From Woeseiaceae bacterium (GTDB taxonomy: Bacteria; Pseudomonadota; Gammaproteobacteria; Steroidobacterales; Woeseiaceae), in NCBI GenBank assembly GCA_028277265.1, contig JANQGP010000274.1, positions 1 to 37,227 on the forward strand: a stretch of 37,227 nt of DNA, given 5' to 3'. Below are positions 8,494 through 17,558 of this stretch, in pieces. The translations under genes and the position numbers were made by a program. A model generated the notes under the pieces. That model did no database searches, had not been told where the DNA came from, and saw only the letters and a program-made list of their open reading frames with translations. Position 1 is the stretch's first letter. Each line of letters opens with the position of its first letter.

Positions 8494-11400
8494 TCAGGGC
8501 GCCGGACGTGCCGACGCCGGCGGCGCGGCATGGCGCTCTTTCCAGCGCTTCGCGACATTCGCCTGGATCATGAGCAGGCTCGGGGTGAGCAAGAGCGTCA
8601 GAATTGTCGCGAACGCGAGCCCGCCGGCGACCGAAGACGCCAGCTGCGTCCACCACTGTGAACTGGGTGCGCCGATCGAAACGTCCCGCTCGATCAGGTT
8701 TATGTTGACCCCGAGAACCATCGGCATCAGACCGACGATCGTCGTCACCGTCGTCAGCAGAACCGGGCGCAGGCGAACCGCACAGGTCCGGAGCACCGCG
8801 TCGAACGGGCGCTCGCCGCGATTCCGCAACACGTTGTAGGTGTCGATGAACACGATGTTGTTGTTCACGACGATACCCGCGAGCGTAATGACGCCCACAC
8901 TAGACATGATCACGCCGAAAGGCTTGCCCATGAACAGGTGGCCGAGCAGTACGCCGCCGGTCGAGAACAGCACCGCCGTGAGGATGAGCAACGCCTGGTA
9001 GATGCTGTTGAACTGCGTCACCAGGATAATCGCCATGATCGCGAGCGCCATCAGCATCGCGCGGGCGAGAAAGTCCATGTCCTCCTGCTGATCCTCGGTG
9101 CTGCCCCGAAACGAGAAACTCACGCGTGAATCGATGGCCAGCTCCGGCAATTCGGCCTTGAGTTCCCGAACGACATCGTCGACGAGTACTCCTGCCGCGA
9201 CATCGGCATCGATGACGAGCGTTCGCCGCATGTCGGTGCGCCGGATGGTGCCTACCTTTTGCGCGGGCTCGCGCTGGATGAAGGTGCTGATAGGCACCTG
9301 CCCCTGCTCGGTCGGAATTCTCAGCTCGTCGATCTGCGCAAGGCTTCGGTTGTCCTCCGGATAGCGTACGCGGATATCGATCTCGTCATCGCTGTCGTCA
9401 GGGCGGTACTCGCCGATCTTGATGCCGTTCGTGACGAGCTGCACCATCGCCCCGACGAGCGATACGTCGGCCCCGAAACGGGCGGCCTCGGCGCGGTCCA
9501 CCTTGATCTGCCATTCGATGCCCGGCAGCGGCCGGGTGTCTTCGACATTGATGATCTCGTCGTGCGCGTCGAGGTGCGCCCGCGTGCGATTCACGGCATC
9601 GTTCAGCAAATCCGGGAAGCGGGAAGAAAACTCGATGCGAATCGGCTTGCCGATCGGCGGACCCGGATCGGGTTTGCGTGTTTCGATACGGATGCCGACG
9701 AGGTCGCTGGTCCGTTCGCGGATCTCGTTGAGTATCGCGTCCGCCGGTCGCCGCTGGTCCCAGTCGATGTAGTTGAGCGTCAGCGAGCCGATCTGGTCTT
9801 CGGCCGCCTGGTCACTCGAGCCCGTCTTTGCGTAGAGGTACTTGATCTCGGGCATGCCGAGTATCCGCTCCTCGACCTGCCGCACAAGCCGGTCTCGTTC
9901 TTCGGTGGAGAGGTCACCTCGCGCCCGTATGTCCACCATGCCGAAGGGCTGTTCAACCTCGGGGAAATACTCGATGCCCTTGCCGAATACGAAGAAGGCG
10001 GCGTAGACGGCGAACAGCAGCCCCAAGACGCCCGCCACGCCGAGCCACGGACGGCGCAGCGTCGCTTTGAGGAACCGGATGTACCTGCCCGTGAAACCGG
10101 TGACCTCGTCGAGATTCCCGGTTTCGGCGGCGGCGAGATTGCGTCTTGCTTCATCGGTGTTGGCGCCGGTTCGACCGAATATCGCGCCCAGCGTCGGGAC
10201 GAAGAGCAGGGCCATCGCCAACGATGCCGACAGCACCGCGATCAGCGTAATCGGCAGGTATTTCATGAACTCGCCCGAGGTGCCCGGCCACAGTGCGAGC
10301 GGCACGAACGCGGCGAGGGTCGTGCAGGTCGACGCGATGATCGGCAGGGCCATGCGACGGGCAGCCCGGGCATAGGCGTCGTGGCGCGACTCACCCTCGG
10401 CCATGCGGCGGTCGGCCATCTCCGTGACGACGATCGCGCCGTCGACGAGCATGCCGACGGCCATGATCAGCGCAAACAACACCATCATGTTGATGGTCAC
10501 GCCGAACGAGCCGATCAGCAGAATGCCCATGAGGAAGCTGCCCGGAATCGCCACGCCGACGAGCAGCGCCGAGCGGATTCCGAGGATGCCGATGATGACG
10601 ATGAACACCAGCAGCACGGCCGCGAGCACGCTGTTCTGCAATTCCGTCAGCATATCGTTGACGTCTTTCGACTTGTCGCGTGACGCGACGATGTCGATCT
10701 CGGACGGCCAGTATGCGCGCTCTTCATCGATGACGCGATTGACCTCCTCAATCGTGTCGATCACGTTGGCACGTGAGCGCTGGATCACCTCGATGGCGAG
10801 CGCCGGTTTGCCGTTGAGACGAGCGACGCTCTCCGCATCCTTGTAGGTGCGGCGCACCTCGGCAATGTCCTTGAAATGGACGACGCGATCGCCGACTGCC
10901 TTGATCGGCATGTCGAGGACATCCGCCGCGCTCTCGAACACGCCGGGCACCTTGACCGGGAAACGACCTTCGCTGGCATGCAGCGCGCCTGCGGCGACCA
11001 GGCGGTTGTTGCGGCTGACGAACTGGATGATCTGCGCCTGGTCCAGCCCATAGCTCTCCATCGCGAGCGGATCGACGACGACCTCCATGAGCTCTTCGCG
11101 TGTGCCGACAAGATTGACCTCGAGCACGCCCTGTACGCCTTCGAGCTTTTCCTTGAGGTCCTTTGCGATGGTGGTCAAGGTGCGCTCGGGTACGTCGCCG
11201 GCGAGATTGAGTACCAGCATGGGGTCGAAGCGCGACATCTTGACTTCGTTGACGGTCGGCTCTTCCGTTTCGTTCGGCAGTTTGGCCTGGGCAAGGTCGA
11301 CTTTCTCGCGGACGTCCTGCAACGCCTGCTTCGTGTCAATGCCCGCATCGAACTCGATATGGACGTTCGCGCCGCCTTCATAGGCGTTGGCGGACATCTC

Positions 11401-11634
11401 CTTGACGCCCTCGATCGACCGAAGCTCCTGCTCCATGGGACGGACGAGCAGGCGCTCGGCGTCCTCGGGCGAGATGCCGTCATGCTCGATGCTGACGTAG
11501 ACGAACGGGATCTCGATGTCCGGTTCGGCCTCTTTCGGGATGGTCAGGTACGCAACGACGCCGCCGACGAGTATCACCAGCAACGACAGCACGACCGTGC
11601 GCGATCGCATCATTGCCCGCTCGATGATCTGCAT
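8494..11634 (-). CDS. RND efflux permease (copy 3, padR-linked)
   Basis: Complete 1046-residue inner-membrane RND exporter. TM1 leads into a porter domain with the subgroup signature IPKEAEPDIEIPFVYVS. TM4 reads AVGMLVDGAIVVTEM, so the first relay Asp is present and the second is Gly. The C-terminal TM10 region carries GIVVNNNIVFID. The adaptor gene upstream ends in TGATG, so its stop and this ATG share one base, indicating coupled translation. It differs clearly from the two tandem permeases further downstream, so it is a different pump type. Regulation is probably through the PadR protein encoded two genes upstream. Confidence 0.95.
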   Translation of the reverse strand: MQIIERAMMRSRTVVLSLLVILVGGVVAYLTIPKEAEPDIEIPFVYVSIEHDGISPEDAERLLVRPMEQELRSIEGVKEMSANAYEGGANVHIEFDAGIDTKQALQDVREKVDLAQAKLPNETEEPTVNEVKMSRFDPMLVLNLAGDVPERTLTTIAKDLKEKLEGVQGVLEVNLVGTREELMEVVVDPLAMESYGLDQAQIIQFVSRNNRLVAAGALHASEGRFPVKVPGVFESAADVLDMPIKAVGDRVVHFKDIAEVRRTYKDAESVARLNGKPALAIEVIQRSRANVIDTIEEVNRVIDEERAYWPSEIDIVASRDKSKDVNDMLTELQNSVLAAVLLVFIVIIGILGIRSALLVGVAIPGSFLMGILLIGSFGVTINMMVLFALIMAVGMLVDGAIVVTEMADRRMAEGESRHDAYARAARRMALPIIASTCTTLAAFVPLALWPGTSGEFMKYLPITLIAVLSASLAMALLFVPTLGAIFGRTGANTDEARRNLAAAETGNLDEVTGFTGRYIRFLKATLRRPWLGVAGVLGLLFAVYAAFFVFGKGIEYFPEVEQPFGMVDIRARGDLSTEERDRLVRQVEERILGMPEIKYLYAKTGSSDQAAEDQIGSLTLNYIDWDQRRPADAILNEIRERTSDLVGIRIETRKPDPGPPIGKPIRIEFSSRFPDLLNDAVNRTRAHLDAHDEIINVEDTRPLPGIEWQIKVDRAEAARFGADVSLVGAMVQLVTNGIKIGEYRPDDSDDEIDIRVRYPEDNRSLAQIDELRIPTEQGQVPISTFIQREPAQKVGTIRRTDMRRTLVIDADVAAGVLVDDVVRELKAELPELAIDSRVSFSFRGSTEDQQEDMDFLARAMLMALAIMAIILVTQFNSIYQALLILTAVLFSTGGVLLGHLFMGKPFGVIMSSVGVITLAGIVVNNNIVFIDTYNVLRNRGERPFDAVLRTCAVRLRPVLLTTVTTIVGLMPMVLGVNINLIERDVSIGAPSSQWWTQLASSVAGGLAFATILTLLLTPSLLMIQANVAKRWKERHAAPPASARPAP

Positions 11635-12761
11635 CAGTCGTTGCTCTCGTCGTCGATGATGGCGACGGCGGTTTCGGCGTCGCTCTCAGGGACCGCATCG
11701 ACGATGGTGCCGCTGGACACGTAGCCCTGACCGACCGTGATGATGGTTGCCGTCTCGGGGAGGCCGGCAAGCCAGACGCCGTCCCCGCCGGAAAGGGCAA
11801 TGTCGGCGACCACGAATTCGACTTCGCCGCCACCGTTGACGATCTTTACCCCGACGTTGCCGGCATCGTCGAGAGTCAACAGCGAGGGCGATACGCGGTG
11901 TGCGAGCACGGCCTCGGCCGGAATGCGCAACTCCGCCGTTCCGCCGGCACGCAGCGCGCCATCGGCGTTATCCACTTCGAGCTCGACGGTGAACGTCCGG
12001 GTTGCCTCGTCGGCGACCGGAGCGACATAGCGGATATGGCCGCGAACGGTTTCGCCCGTCGCGAGGCGCGCTTCGGCCGCGTCACCGACGCTGACGTAAC
12101 GCGCATCGAATTCGGACAGATTTGCGGACACGATGATGGTGCGGTTGTCGATGTAGGTTGCGATCGGATCGCCGCGCGAGACGAAGTCACCGACTTCGAC
12201 CATGCGTGCCTGCAGCGCGCCGTCGAACGGTGCACGGATCTTCATGTAGTCCAGATCGAGTTCAGCGCGCTTCAGTTCCGCCCTCGCCGCTTCCAGCAGT
12301 GCAACGGCCTCCTTGAGCTGCGCCTCGGATACGTAGCTTTCGGACTTCAGACGCTCGCGCGCGTCGAACTCGACCTCGCGCTGCCTCACGGTCGCTTTCG
12401 CCTGCGCAAGCCGCGCCGAGCGGTCGCGCTCATCGAGACGCAGGATCAGCTGGCCGCGATCGAGACTGGCGCCACGCTCGGCGCCGATGTATTCGATCCT
12501 GCCGTCCGTTTCGGCGGCAAGGTCGACGATGCGCGCGGGCGCCGTCTTGCCGTTGACAATGATCGTACGCATGACTTCTTCGGCCGATTGCGTGCGAACG
12601 CGCACCGCGTTCTTGTTCGCCGCAACCGCCGGTGTTTCGACCGCCTCCGTTTCGGCGGCATCGCTGCCGAACTGTCCGGACACGAGCCAGAGAGCGACCG
12701 CGACCGCAATGCTCGCCGAAATCGCCCAGGACTTGTGACGTTTGAATCTCTTCAGTTCCAT
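11634..12761 (-). CDS. RND periplasmic adaptor (MFP), membrane-anchored
   Basis: Membrane-fusion protein of 375 residues for the adjoining permease. Unlike the other two adaptors it has no lipobox. Instead a single N-terminal hydrophobic segment at about residues 13-31 follows a basic KRFKRHK stretch. The first lipoyl half lies near residues 90-110 (GASLDRGQLILRLDE), the hairpin near 115-165, and the second half at RAPFDGALQARMVEVGD. GAGGAA lies about 9 nt before the ATG. It starts 12 bp after the padR stop and shares one base with the permease start, giving a padR-adaptor-permease operon. Confidence 0.93.
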   Translation of the reverse strand: MELKRFKRHKSWAISASIAVAVALWLVSGQFGSDAAETEAVETPAVAANKNAVRVRTQSAEEVMRTIIVNGKTAPARIVDLAAETDGRIEYIGAERGASLDRGQLILRLDERDRSARLAQAKATVRQREVEFDARERLKSESYVSEAQLKEAVALLEAARAELKRAELDLDYMKIRAPFDGALQARMVEVGDFVSRGDPIATYIDNRTIIVSANLSEFDARYVSVGDAAEARLATGETVRGHIRYVAPVADEATRTFTVELEVDNADGALRAGGTAELRIPAEAVLAHRVSPSLLTLDDAGNVGVKIVNGGGEVEFVVADIALSGGDGVWLAGLPETATIITVGQGYVSSGTIVDAVPESDAETAVAIIDDESND

Positions 12762-12773
12762 CAGTGCATTCCT

Positions 12774-13316
12774 CTAGCCTGCCGCCGTCGTCGCGACCGG
12801 CTTCGCCGCCAGCTTGTGGCGGTTGTCTCTAATGTAGGTCTCCATGGCCGCGGTCATGGCTTTGCCGAAACCCAGCACGAACTCGGCGCCCGCCGGCCAA
12901 TCCTGATCGCAGGACGTTTCAAGTTCGCGAAAGAGTTCCTGGTAGCGCGCGATATCCGCGAGGCGGTTATCGAGCACTGCCTCGACCACCTCGGGGCGCA
13001 TGAGATGCGCGAAACACATCGTCGCGAGGAACTCCGAACGTACCTTGTGGCACGGCGTCGTGTTTTCGAGTGCTTCGAGAAGAAACGCACGGCCGGTATC
13101 GGTGATCCGGTAGACCTTGCGATCCGGTTTGCCGTCCTGGGGCACGAGTTCGCAATCGACGAGACCGTCCTCGGCAAGCGACGAAAGGGCCGGGTAGATC
13201 GAACCGTAGCCGGCGGCAAAAAAATGCGCGAACGACGACTCGAATTCCTTCTTGAGGTCGTAACCGGAGGCCGGGCCATCGGTCAGCATGCCGAGACAAA
13301 CTGTCTTCACGTCCAT
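12774..13316 (-). CDS. PadR-family transcriptional regulator
   Basis: Regulator of 180 residues with an N-terminal winged helix and a C-terminal alpha-helical dimerisation region of the Vir_act_alpha_C type. The ATG at 13316 (MDVKTVCLGMLTDGPASGYD) is chosen over an in-frame start at 13370 because PadR proteins begin this way and AGGTG lies upstream. The fold is seen in SGYDLKKEFE, the YGSIYPALSSLAEDGLV recognition segment, and the beta-wing KPDRKVYRITDTGRAFL. PadR proteins are commonly repressors of adjacent multidrug transporter genes and respond to small hydrophobic ligands. Here it leads the efflux operon, so autorepression together with control of the pump is likely. Confidence 0.92.
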   Translation of the reverse strand: MDVKTVCLGMLTDGPASGYDLKKEFESSFAHFFAAGYGSIYPALSSLAEDGLVDCELVPQDGKPDRKVYRITDTGRAFLLEALENTTPCHKVRSEFLATMCFAHLMRPEVVEAVLDNRLADIARYQELFRELETSCDQDWPAGAEFVLGFGKAMTAAMETYIRDNRHKLAAKPVATTAAG

Positions 13317-13342
13317 CAGCAAACACCTGCAGCTGTGCTGTC

Positions 13343-13381
13343 TATATATCGGGGCGATGCATAGTATCAAAACGATATATA
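13343..13381. promoter_or_regulatory. Candidate PadR operator / padR promoter region
   Basis: TATATATCG (13343-13351) and CGATATATA (13373-13381) form a perfect 9-bp inverted repeat with centres about 30 bp apart. Between them GATGCATAGTATC (13356-13368) is itself a partial dyad. The segment is AT-rich in a GC-rich region and starts 27 bp upstream of the padR ATG, the expected place for an autoregulatory operator overlapping the promoter. The assignment to PadR is inference from position. Confidence 0.5.
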
Positions 13382-13490
13382 AACACCAGCGTTTCGGCGT
13401 AACGAAATGTTTCGCCGGAAAAGGTGTTTCAAGTCAATAAGTTACAGGCGCACAGAACGTGCGCATCGCGCGTCGCGGCCGAGTCGGGGT

Positions 13491-13510
13491 CCGGATCTGC
13501 GCAGATTCGG
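13491..13510 (-). terminator. Palindromic hairpin downstream of the FAD oxidoreductase gene
   Basis: CCGGATCTGCGCAGATTCGG contains a 12-bp perfect palindrome with further pairing at the ends. It lies just beyond the stop at 13520 in the direction of minus-strand transcription. A second small dyad (GCGCAC/GTGCGC, 13448-13464) follows. Neither is followed by a U-run, so termination here is only possible, not shown. Confidence 0.3.
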
Positions 13511-13519
13511 CGCGGCCGG

Positions 13520-14872
13520 CTACTCGAAGCACTGGGCGAGGAAGGGGTTCAACAGCCGTTTCTGCGGGTCCAGTTGCTCGCGGATCTTGCGGAAAAAGGC
13601 GAGCCGGTTGGCATAGATCTGTTTGCCGTATTCGGCCCGCATGGCGCGCGACTGATTGAACAACGGGGTGCCGCCCCAGTTCTCGGCGAACTGCGCGAGG
13701 TCGATGACGAAGTCTTCCCAGCCCTTGTCGACCGTCGATGATACCTGCAGCGCAACGAGCGGCTCGTCGAACGACGGCGACAGCACGGCCGACGTGTCAC
13801 GTGCGACACGGTGGCCAATAATCGGCAGGTCGCTCCGGTAACCGGCGCCTTCCAGCGTCTGCTCGCAGAAGTCACGGAATGCCTTGATGACGAGCGAGAA
13901 ATCGGTTGCCGGGAAACACCACGCCGAGTCCAGTACGTTGCGCGCCTTGTGACGACGGCGCCGGCCGCTGGCAGTGACGTTGTTGCCGTTACGCACGAGG
14001 CGGGTGTTCACGAGTCCGTGGGTTGCAGCACTGATTCCGTCCATGAGCCGGTACTTGACCGACGGAATCGGCATCACACGATTGAGCGACCGGAACACGT
14101 TGGGGAGGACCGTGCTTTCTCCCCAGTCCTTGATCTTCCATGGCGTGTCCCAGGCGTTGCCCGGCGAGTCCTCGTAGCGGCGAAGGTCGAGGTACACGCG
14201 GTCCTTGTGCGGCAGGAGGCAGAACTTCATGCCGACGTCGCGGCTGGCCAGGCGATCGACGACGTTGGCAAACGTATCAATGTCCATGCTGCGGTGCTTC
14301 GCCGAAAACGTCGCAATCGGCCGGACGCGGAGCGTGACCTCATAGATCGCGCCGAGCATGCCGTAGCTGAGGCGGACCGTATTGAGCAAGTGTTTCTGTT
14401 GCTGCGTGACTTTCATCAGCTTGCCGGCCGGCGTCACCAGCTTCATGCTGATGGCCTGCGAGGACAGGTAGGTCGACCGCGAGCCGATGCCCGGTCCCAT
14501 GCAGGGCGATGCCACGGCGCCTCCGACCGTCCGCTCCATCTGGTCCAGATTGCCGTCGAGTTCCAGGCCCTGCCTTGCCAGCTCGGACACGAGGGCGCCC
14601 AGGCGGACGCCGGCCTGGACCGTGACGGTGTGGTAATAGTTGTCGATGCCGAGTATGCGATCGAGGCCGGTGGTCTCGACGATCGTGCCGGTCACGACAT
14701 CGTTGCAGTCGGTCGACGCGCTTCCGGATCCGCGCACACGGATCGGTGTCGGCACCCGGTTGGCGGGGTCGAAGCAACGCATCAGGTCGTTGAGCGTTCT
14801 CGGCTTCAGCACCTTTGCCGGGGCGGTGCGGCGAACGAAACGTCCTGTGTCGCGAAATCTTGGTGAAGCCAT
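13520..14872 (-). CDS. FAD-binding oxidoreductase of the aldonolactone oxidase / VAO-PCMH type
   Basis: Predicted cytosolic flavoenzyme of 450 residues. The ATG at 14872 follows GGAGACCCGG and is preferred to the TTG at 14935. The PCMH-type FAD domain is seen in the N-terminal 230 residues: RVRGSGSAST, the VQAGVRLGALVSELARQG segment, the GNLDQMERTVGGAVASPCMG segment with its Gly-rich turn, and SYGMLGAIYEVTLRV. The C-terminus (AENWGG, FRKIREQLDPQKRLLNPF) resembles the ALO substrate domain of sugar-1,4-lactone oxidases. At the usual covalent-His site (GHS) this protein has GSGS, so FAD is probably held non-covalently. The substrate is unknown. It is divergent from the ClsC-like gene. Confidence 0.8.
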   Translation of the reverse strand: MASPRFRDTGRFVRRTAPAKVLKPRTLNDLMRCFDPANRVPTPIRVRGSGSASTDCNDVVTGTIVETTGLDRILGIDNYYHTVTVQAGVRLGALVSELARQGLELDGNLDQMERTVGGAVASPCMGPGIGSRSTYLSSQAISMKLVTPAGKLMKVTQQQKHLLNTVRLSYGMLGAIYEVTLRVRPIATFSAKHRSMDIDTFANVVDRLASRDVGMKFCLLPHKDRVYLDLRRYEDSPGNAWDTPWKIKDWGESTVLPNVFRSLNRVMPIPSVKYRLMDGISAATHGLVNTRLVRNGNNVTASGRRRRHKARNVLDSAWCFPATDFSLVIKAFRDFCEQTLEGAGYRSDLPIIGHRVARDTSAVLSPSFDEPLVALQVSSTVDKGWEDFVIDLAQFAENWGGTPLFNQSRAMRAEYGKQIYANRLAFFRKIREQLDPQKRLLNPFLAQCFE

Positions 14873-15132
14873 CCGGGTCTCCAGCTCGTAGTCGATGCCA
14901 AAGACACGTGAGGCGCAACGTGCTGAGCGTTGCAATTTCGCAGTGGCGGCCCCGCTGTCATAGGTGCGACCCTTAGACCGGTAGCTTTGCGACGCTGTCT
15001 TTCGACAGGTGTGCCTTTGTCAAACGAGCTATGATCCTTGCACATTAAAAACGGCCGCGCAACGACGCCGTTCGCAGGCCCGATTTAGTCAAATGGCGCG
15101 CATGACATAAGGGATCGAGCGACCGGATTCGC
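14873..15132. other. Divergent intergenic region
   Basis: These 260 bp separate the minus-strand flavoenzyme gene from the plus-strand phospholipase D-type gene and must hold both promoters. A TTGACA on the minus strand (complement of 15018-15023) is a possible -35 box, but the -10 hexamer at 17-bp spacing is poor. A TATGAT at 15030-15035 on the plus strand lacks a matching -35. No RNA gene or coding frame is convincing here. Confidence 0.3.
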
Positions 15133-16638
15133 ATGGGGATGTTCACGACACTGGTCGGCAGCCGCCTGCCGCCGAAGTACCAGCGATTCTTCAAGCTGCC
15201 CGAGCGCGTCGCGAGCTGGAAGGCCGCAGGCACGCGCTCGTCCGCGCTCGGCCGTGCCGCGTCGTCCTGGCTGCGGCGCGAATCGGCGACCGCCGGCGTC
15301 TATCGTCTCGACTCCGGCTACGATGCACTCGGCGCGCGGATCGGACTGATCGACGTCGCCGAAAAGACCATCGACATCCAGAGCTACCTGATCAAGGACG
15401 ATGTCAGCGGAAACCTCATTGCACTGCATCTCGCGGGCGCGGCGAATCGCGGCGTGCGCGTACGCCTGCTGATGGACGATGCCCTGACCGACGAGGTCGA
15501 CTCCGGGCTGCTGTCGCTCGACGAACACGAGAACATCGAGGTGCGCGTCTTCAACCCGTTCCCGCGCCGCCGTTCCCGATTCATCAGCTTGCTCGCGAAC
15601 TTCAACATCCTCAATCGCCGTATGCACAACAAGAGCTTCACGGTCGACAACCAGGTAACGATCGTCGGCGGCCGAAACCTCGCCGATGAGTACTACCAGA
15701 CCGGCGGCGAAACCGAGTTCATCGACGAGGACCTGCTCGCGATTGGCGCGCCGGTCGATGAAGTCTCCGACGGATTCGATGAATTCTGGAACTCGCCCGA
15801 AGCAATTCCCATGGAAGCGTTTGACAGCCTCGTTGCACACAGCGCCGTCAATCTCTCGCTGCACGAGGCGCGTAAGCTGATTGCCGATCACCGTGATTCG
15901 CTTTTCCTGCAAAACGTGCACGGCGAACTCGTAGACAGGCTTCTGGGCGGCACGCTCGAACTGGTCAATGCGGCCGTCGAAGTCGTCCAGGACCGCCCCG
16001 ACAAGGTACGCAACCTCGTGCGCCGGCGCCCGAGCGTAACGAGCGAGTATTTGCAACGCATGGTGTCGTCGGCGACGCAGGAGCTGATCATCATCTCGCC
16101 GTACTTCGTGCCGCAGAAACAGGGAGTGGAGTTCTTCAGTGCGCTCGCGAAGACGGGGGTGCGCGTCATCATTATCAGCAACTCCCTGGCCTCGACCAAT
16201 CATGCGAGCGTCCACGCCGTCTACGCGCGCTACCGCAAACCATTGCTCGAGCGGGGCATCGAGCTGTACGAGCTTCGGCCGCGGCTCGAGACGATGCCGA
16301 CGGATTCCAAGCTGACGCTGCACTCGAAGGTCGCCACGGTCGATCGCAAGCGGCTGTTCGTCGGCTCGTTCAACCTCGATCCGCGGTCTCTGTACATCAA
16401 CACCGAAATGGGAATGGCGGTGGATTCCGACGAGCTCGCGGGCAACATGGCAGCGAGTATTCTCGAGTCCCTCCCCGACACGGCCTACAAGCTCGAGCTG
16501 TCGCCGAAAGGAAAGCTGCAATGGCTGTTGCGCACCGCGGGCATCGAGGAAGTCATCACGACCGAGCCCCAATCGGGCCTGTGGCGACGTTTCCGGACCA
16601 AGCTCATGAGCCTGTTGCCGATCGAGGAGCAGATGTGA
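15133..16638 (+). CDS. clsC: Cardiolipin synthase C-like phospholipase D-family enzyme
   Basis: Phospholipid-head-group transferase of 501 residues with two HKD motifs: HNKSFTVD (about residue 172, followed by IVGGRN) and HSKVATVD (about residue 397, followed by FVGSFNLDPRS). These give the two catalytic histidines of the phosphatidyl-enzyme mechanism. It lacks the two N-terminal membrane helices of ClsA and matches the ClsC (YmdC) layout in length. E. coli ClsC condenses phosphatidylethanolamine with phosphatidylglycerol to make cardiolipin; the same reaction is inferred here. Start could be either of two ATGs six bases apart (15133 or 15139). Nothing in the immediate neighbourhood is a known partner. 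Confidence 0.85.
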   Translation: MGMFTTLVGSRLPPKYQRFFKLPERVASWKAAGTRSSALGRAASSWLRRESATAGVYRLDSGYDALGARIGLIDVAEKTIDIQSYLIKDDVSGNLIALHLAGAANRGVRVRLLMDDALTDEVDSGLLSLDEHENIEVRVFNPFPRRRSRFISLLANFNILNRRMHNKSFTVDNQVTIVGGRNLADEYYQTGGETEFIDEDLLAIGAPVDEVSDGFDEFWNSPEAIPMEAFDSLVAHSAVNLSLHEARKLIADHRDSLFLQNVHGELVDRLLGGTLELVNAAVEVVQDRPDKVRNLVRRRPSVTSEYLQRMVSSATQELIIISPYFVPQKQGVEFFSALAKTGVRVIIISNSLASTNHASVHAVYARYRKPLLERGIELYELRPRLETMPTDSKLTLHSKVATVDRKRLFVGSFNLDPRSLYINTEMGMAVDSDELAGNMAASILESLPDTAYKLELSPKGKLQWLLRTAGIEEVITTEPQSGLWRRFRTKLMSLLPIEEQM

Positions 16639-16706
16639 CCATAACCTGTTTGAAAACGTCGACTTGTATGGTCGACAATGACCGATCGAAATAGCAGGAG
16701 CCAGTC

Positions 16707-17558
16707 ATGCGTTGGAGAGGCCGCAGACGCAGCACGAATGTCGAGGACCGGCGCGGCGCCCCCGCACCGAAGCTGCTGGGTGGCGGTATCGGGACGATCG
16801 TAATCGTTCTCGTGGCGCTGTATTTCGGTGTTGACCCGAGACCACTGCTGCAGATGGTGGACAGCGGCACCGCCACGTCGACAGGTTCCCGGCCGACGGC
16901 GGAAGAACTCGCCGATGACCCGCTGGCAGACATGGTGCACGTCGTCCTGGCGGACACGGAAGACGTGTGGACCGAGATTTTCGCGGAACAGGGTCGCGGC
17001 TACGAGGCGCCGGGTCTTGTCCTGTTCACGGGGGCGACGCAATCGGCCTGCGGGCTCGGCCAGGCCGCGATGGGCCCGTTCTATTGTCCTGCGGATCGCA
17101 AGGCCTATATCGACCTGAGCTTTTACGAGCGGATGCGCCGGCAGTTCAAGGCGCCCGGGGACTTCGCGCAGGCCTATGTCATCGCGCATGAGATCGGCCA
17201 CCACGTGCAGAACCTGCTCGGAATTTCCGGAAAGGTTCACAGGTTGAGGCAGCAGGTGGGCAGTGCCGAGGCGAATGCACTTTCGGTACGGCTCGAATTG
17301 CAGGCGGACTGCCTGGCCGGCGTCTGGGCGATTCGCGCCGATCGTGCCAGCAGCATCCTCGAGGCCGGCGACATCGAGGAAGCACTGAATGCGGCCAGCG
17401 CGATTGGTGACGACACGTTGCAGCGACGCAGTCGCGGCACCGTCGTGCCCGAATCGTTCACGCATGGCACGTCGGAGCAGCGTCAGCGCTGGTTCCGCAA
17501 GGGTCTCGGCAGCGGTGACCCCGACACCTGTGACACGTTCGGCGTCGACCAGGTGTGA
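16707..17558 (+). CDS. ypfJ: YpfJ-family neutral zinc metallopeptidase
   Basis: Membrane-anchored protein of 283 residues with a single hydrophobic segment at about residues 25-43 after a basic N-terminus. It has the zincin motif HEIGHHVQNLLG at about residue 161 and the conserved downstream stretch QADCLAGVWA, which supplies the third metal ligand in this family (Zn_peptidase, PF04228). AGGAG precedes the ATG at good spacing. Members are conserved in many bacteria, but a physiological substrate is poorly established. The 3' end reads GTGTGA, from which the next gene takes its GTG start, so the dehydratase downstream is translationally coupled. Confidence 0.9.
   Translation: MRWRGRRRSTNVEDRRGAPAPKLLGGGIGTIVIVLVALYFGVDPRPLLQMVDSGTATSTGSRPTAEELADDPLADMVHVVLADTEDVWTEIFAEQGRGYEAPGLVLFTGATQSACGLGQAAMGPFYCPADRKAYIDLSFYERMRRQFKAPGDFAQAYVIAHEIGHHVQNLLGISGKVHRLRQQVGSAEANALSVRLELQADCLAGVWAIRADRASSILEAGDIEEALNAASAIGDDTLQRRSRGTVVPESFTHGTSEQRQRWFRKGLGSGDPDTCDTFGVDQV

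Noticed and set aside
9259-10683. Long plus-strand open frame (474 codons) opposite the padR-linked permease
   Set aside because: Antisense shadow of a full-length RND permease; Arg- and Asp-rich without hydrophobic pattern.
15085-16572. Minus-strand open frame (495 codons) opposite the ClsC-like gene
   Set aside because: The plus frame has both HKD motifs; the minus frame has no family features.
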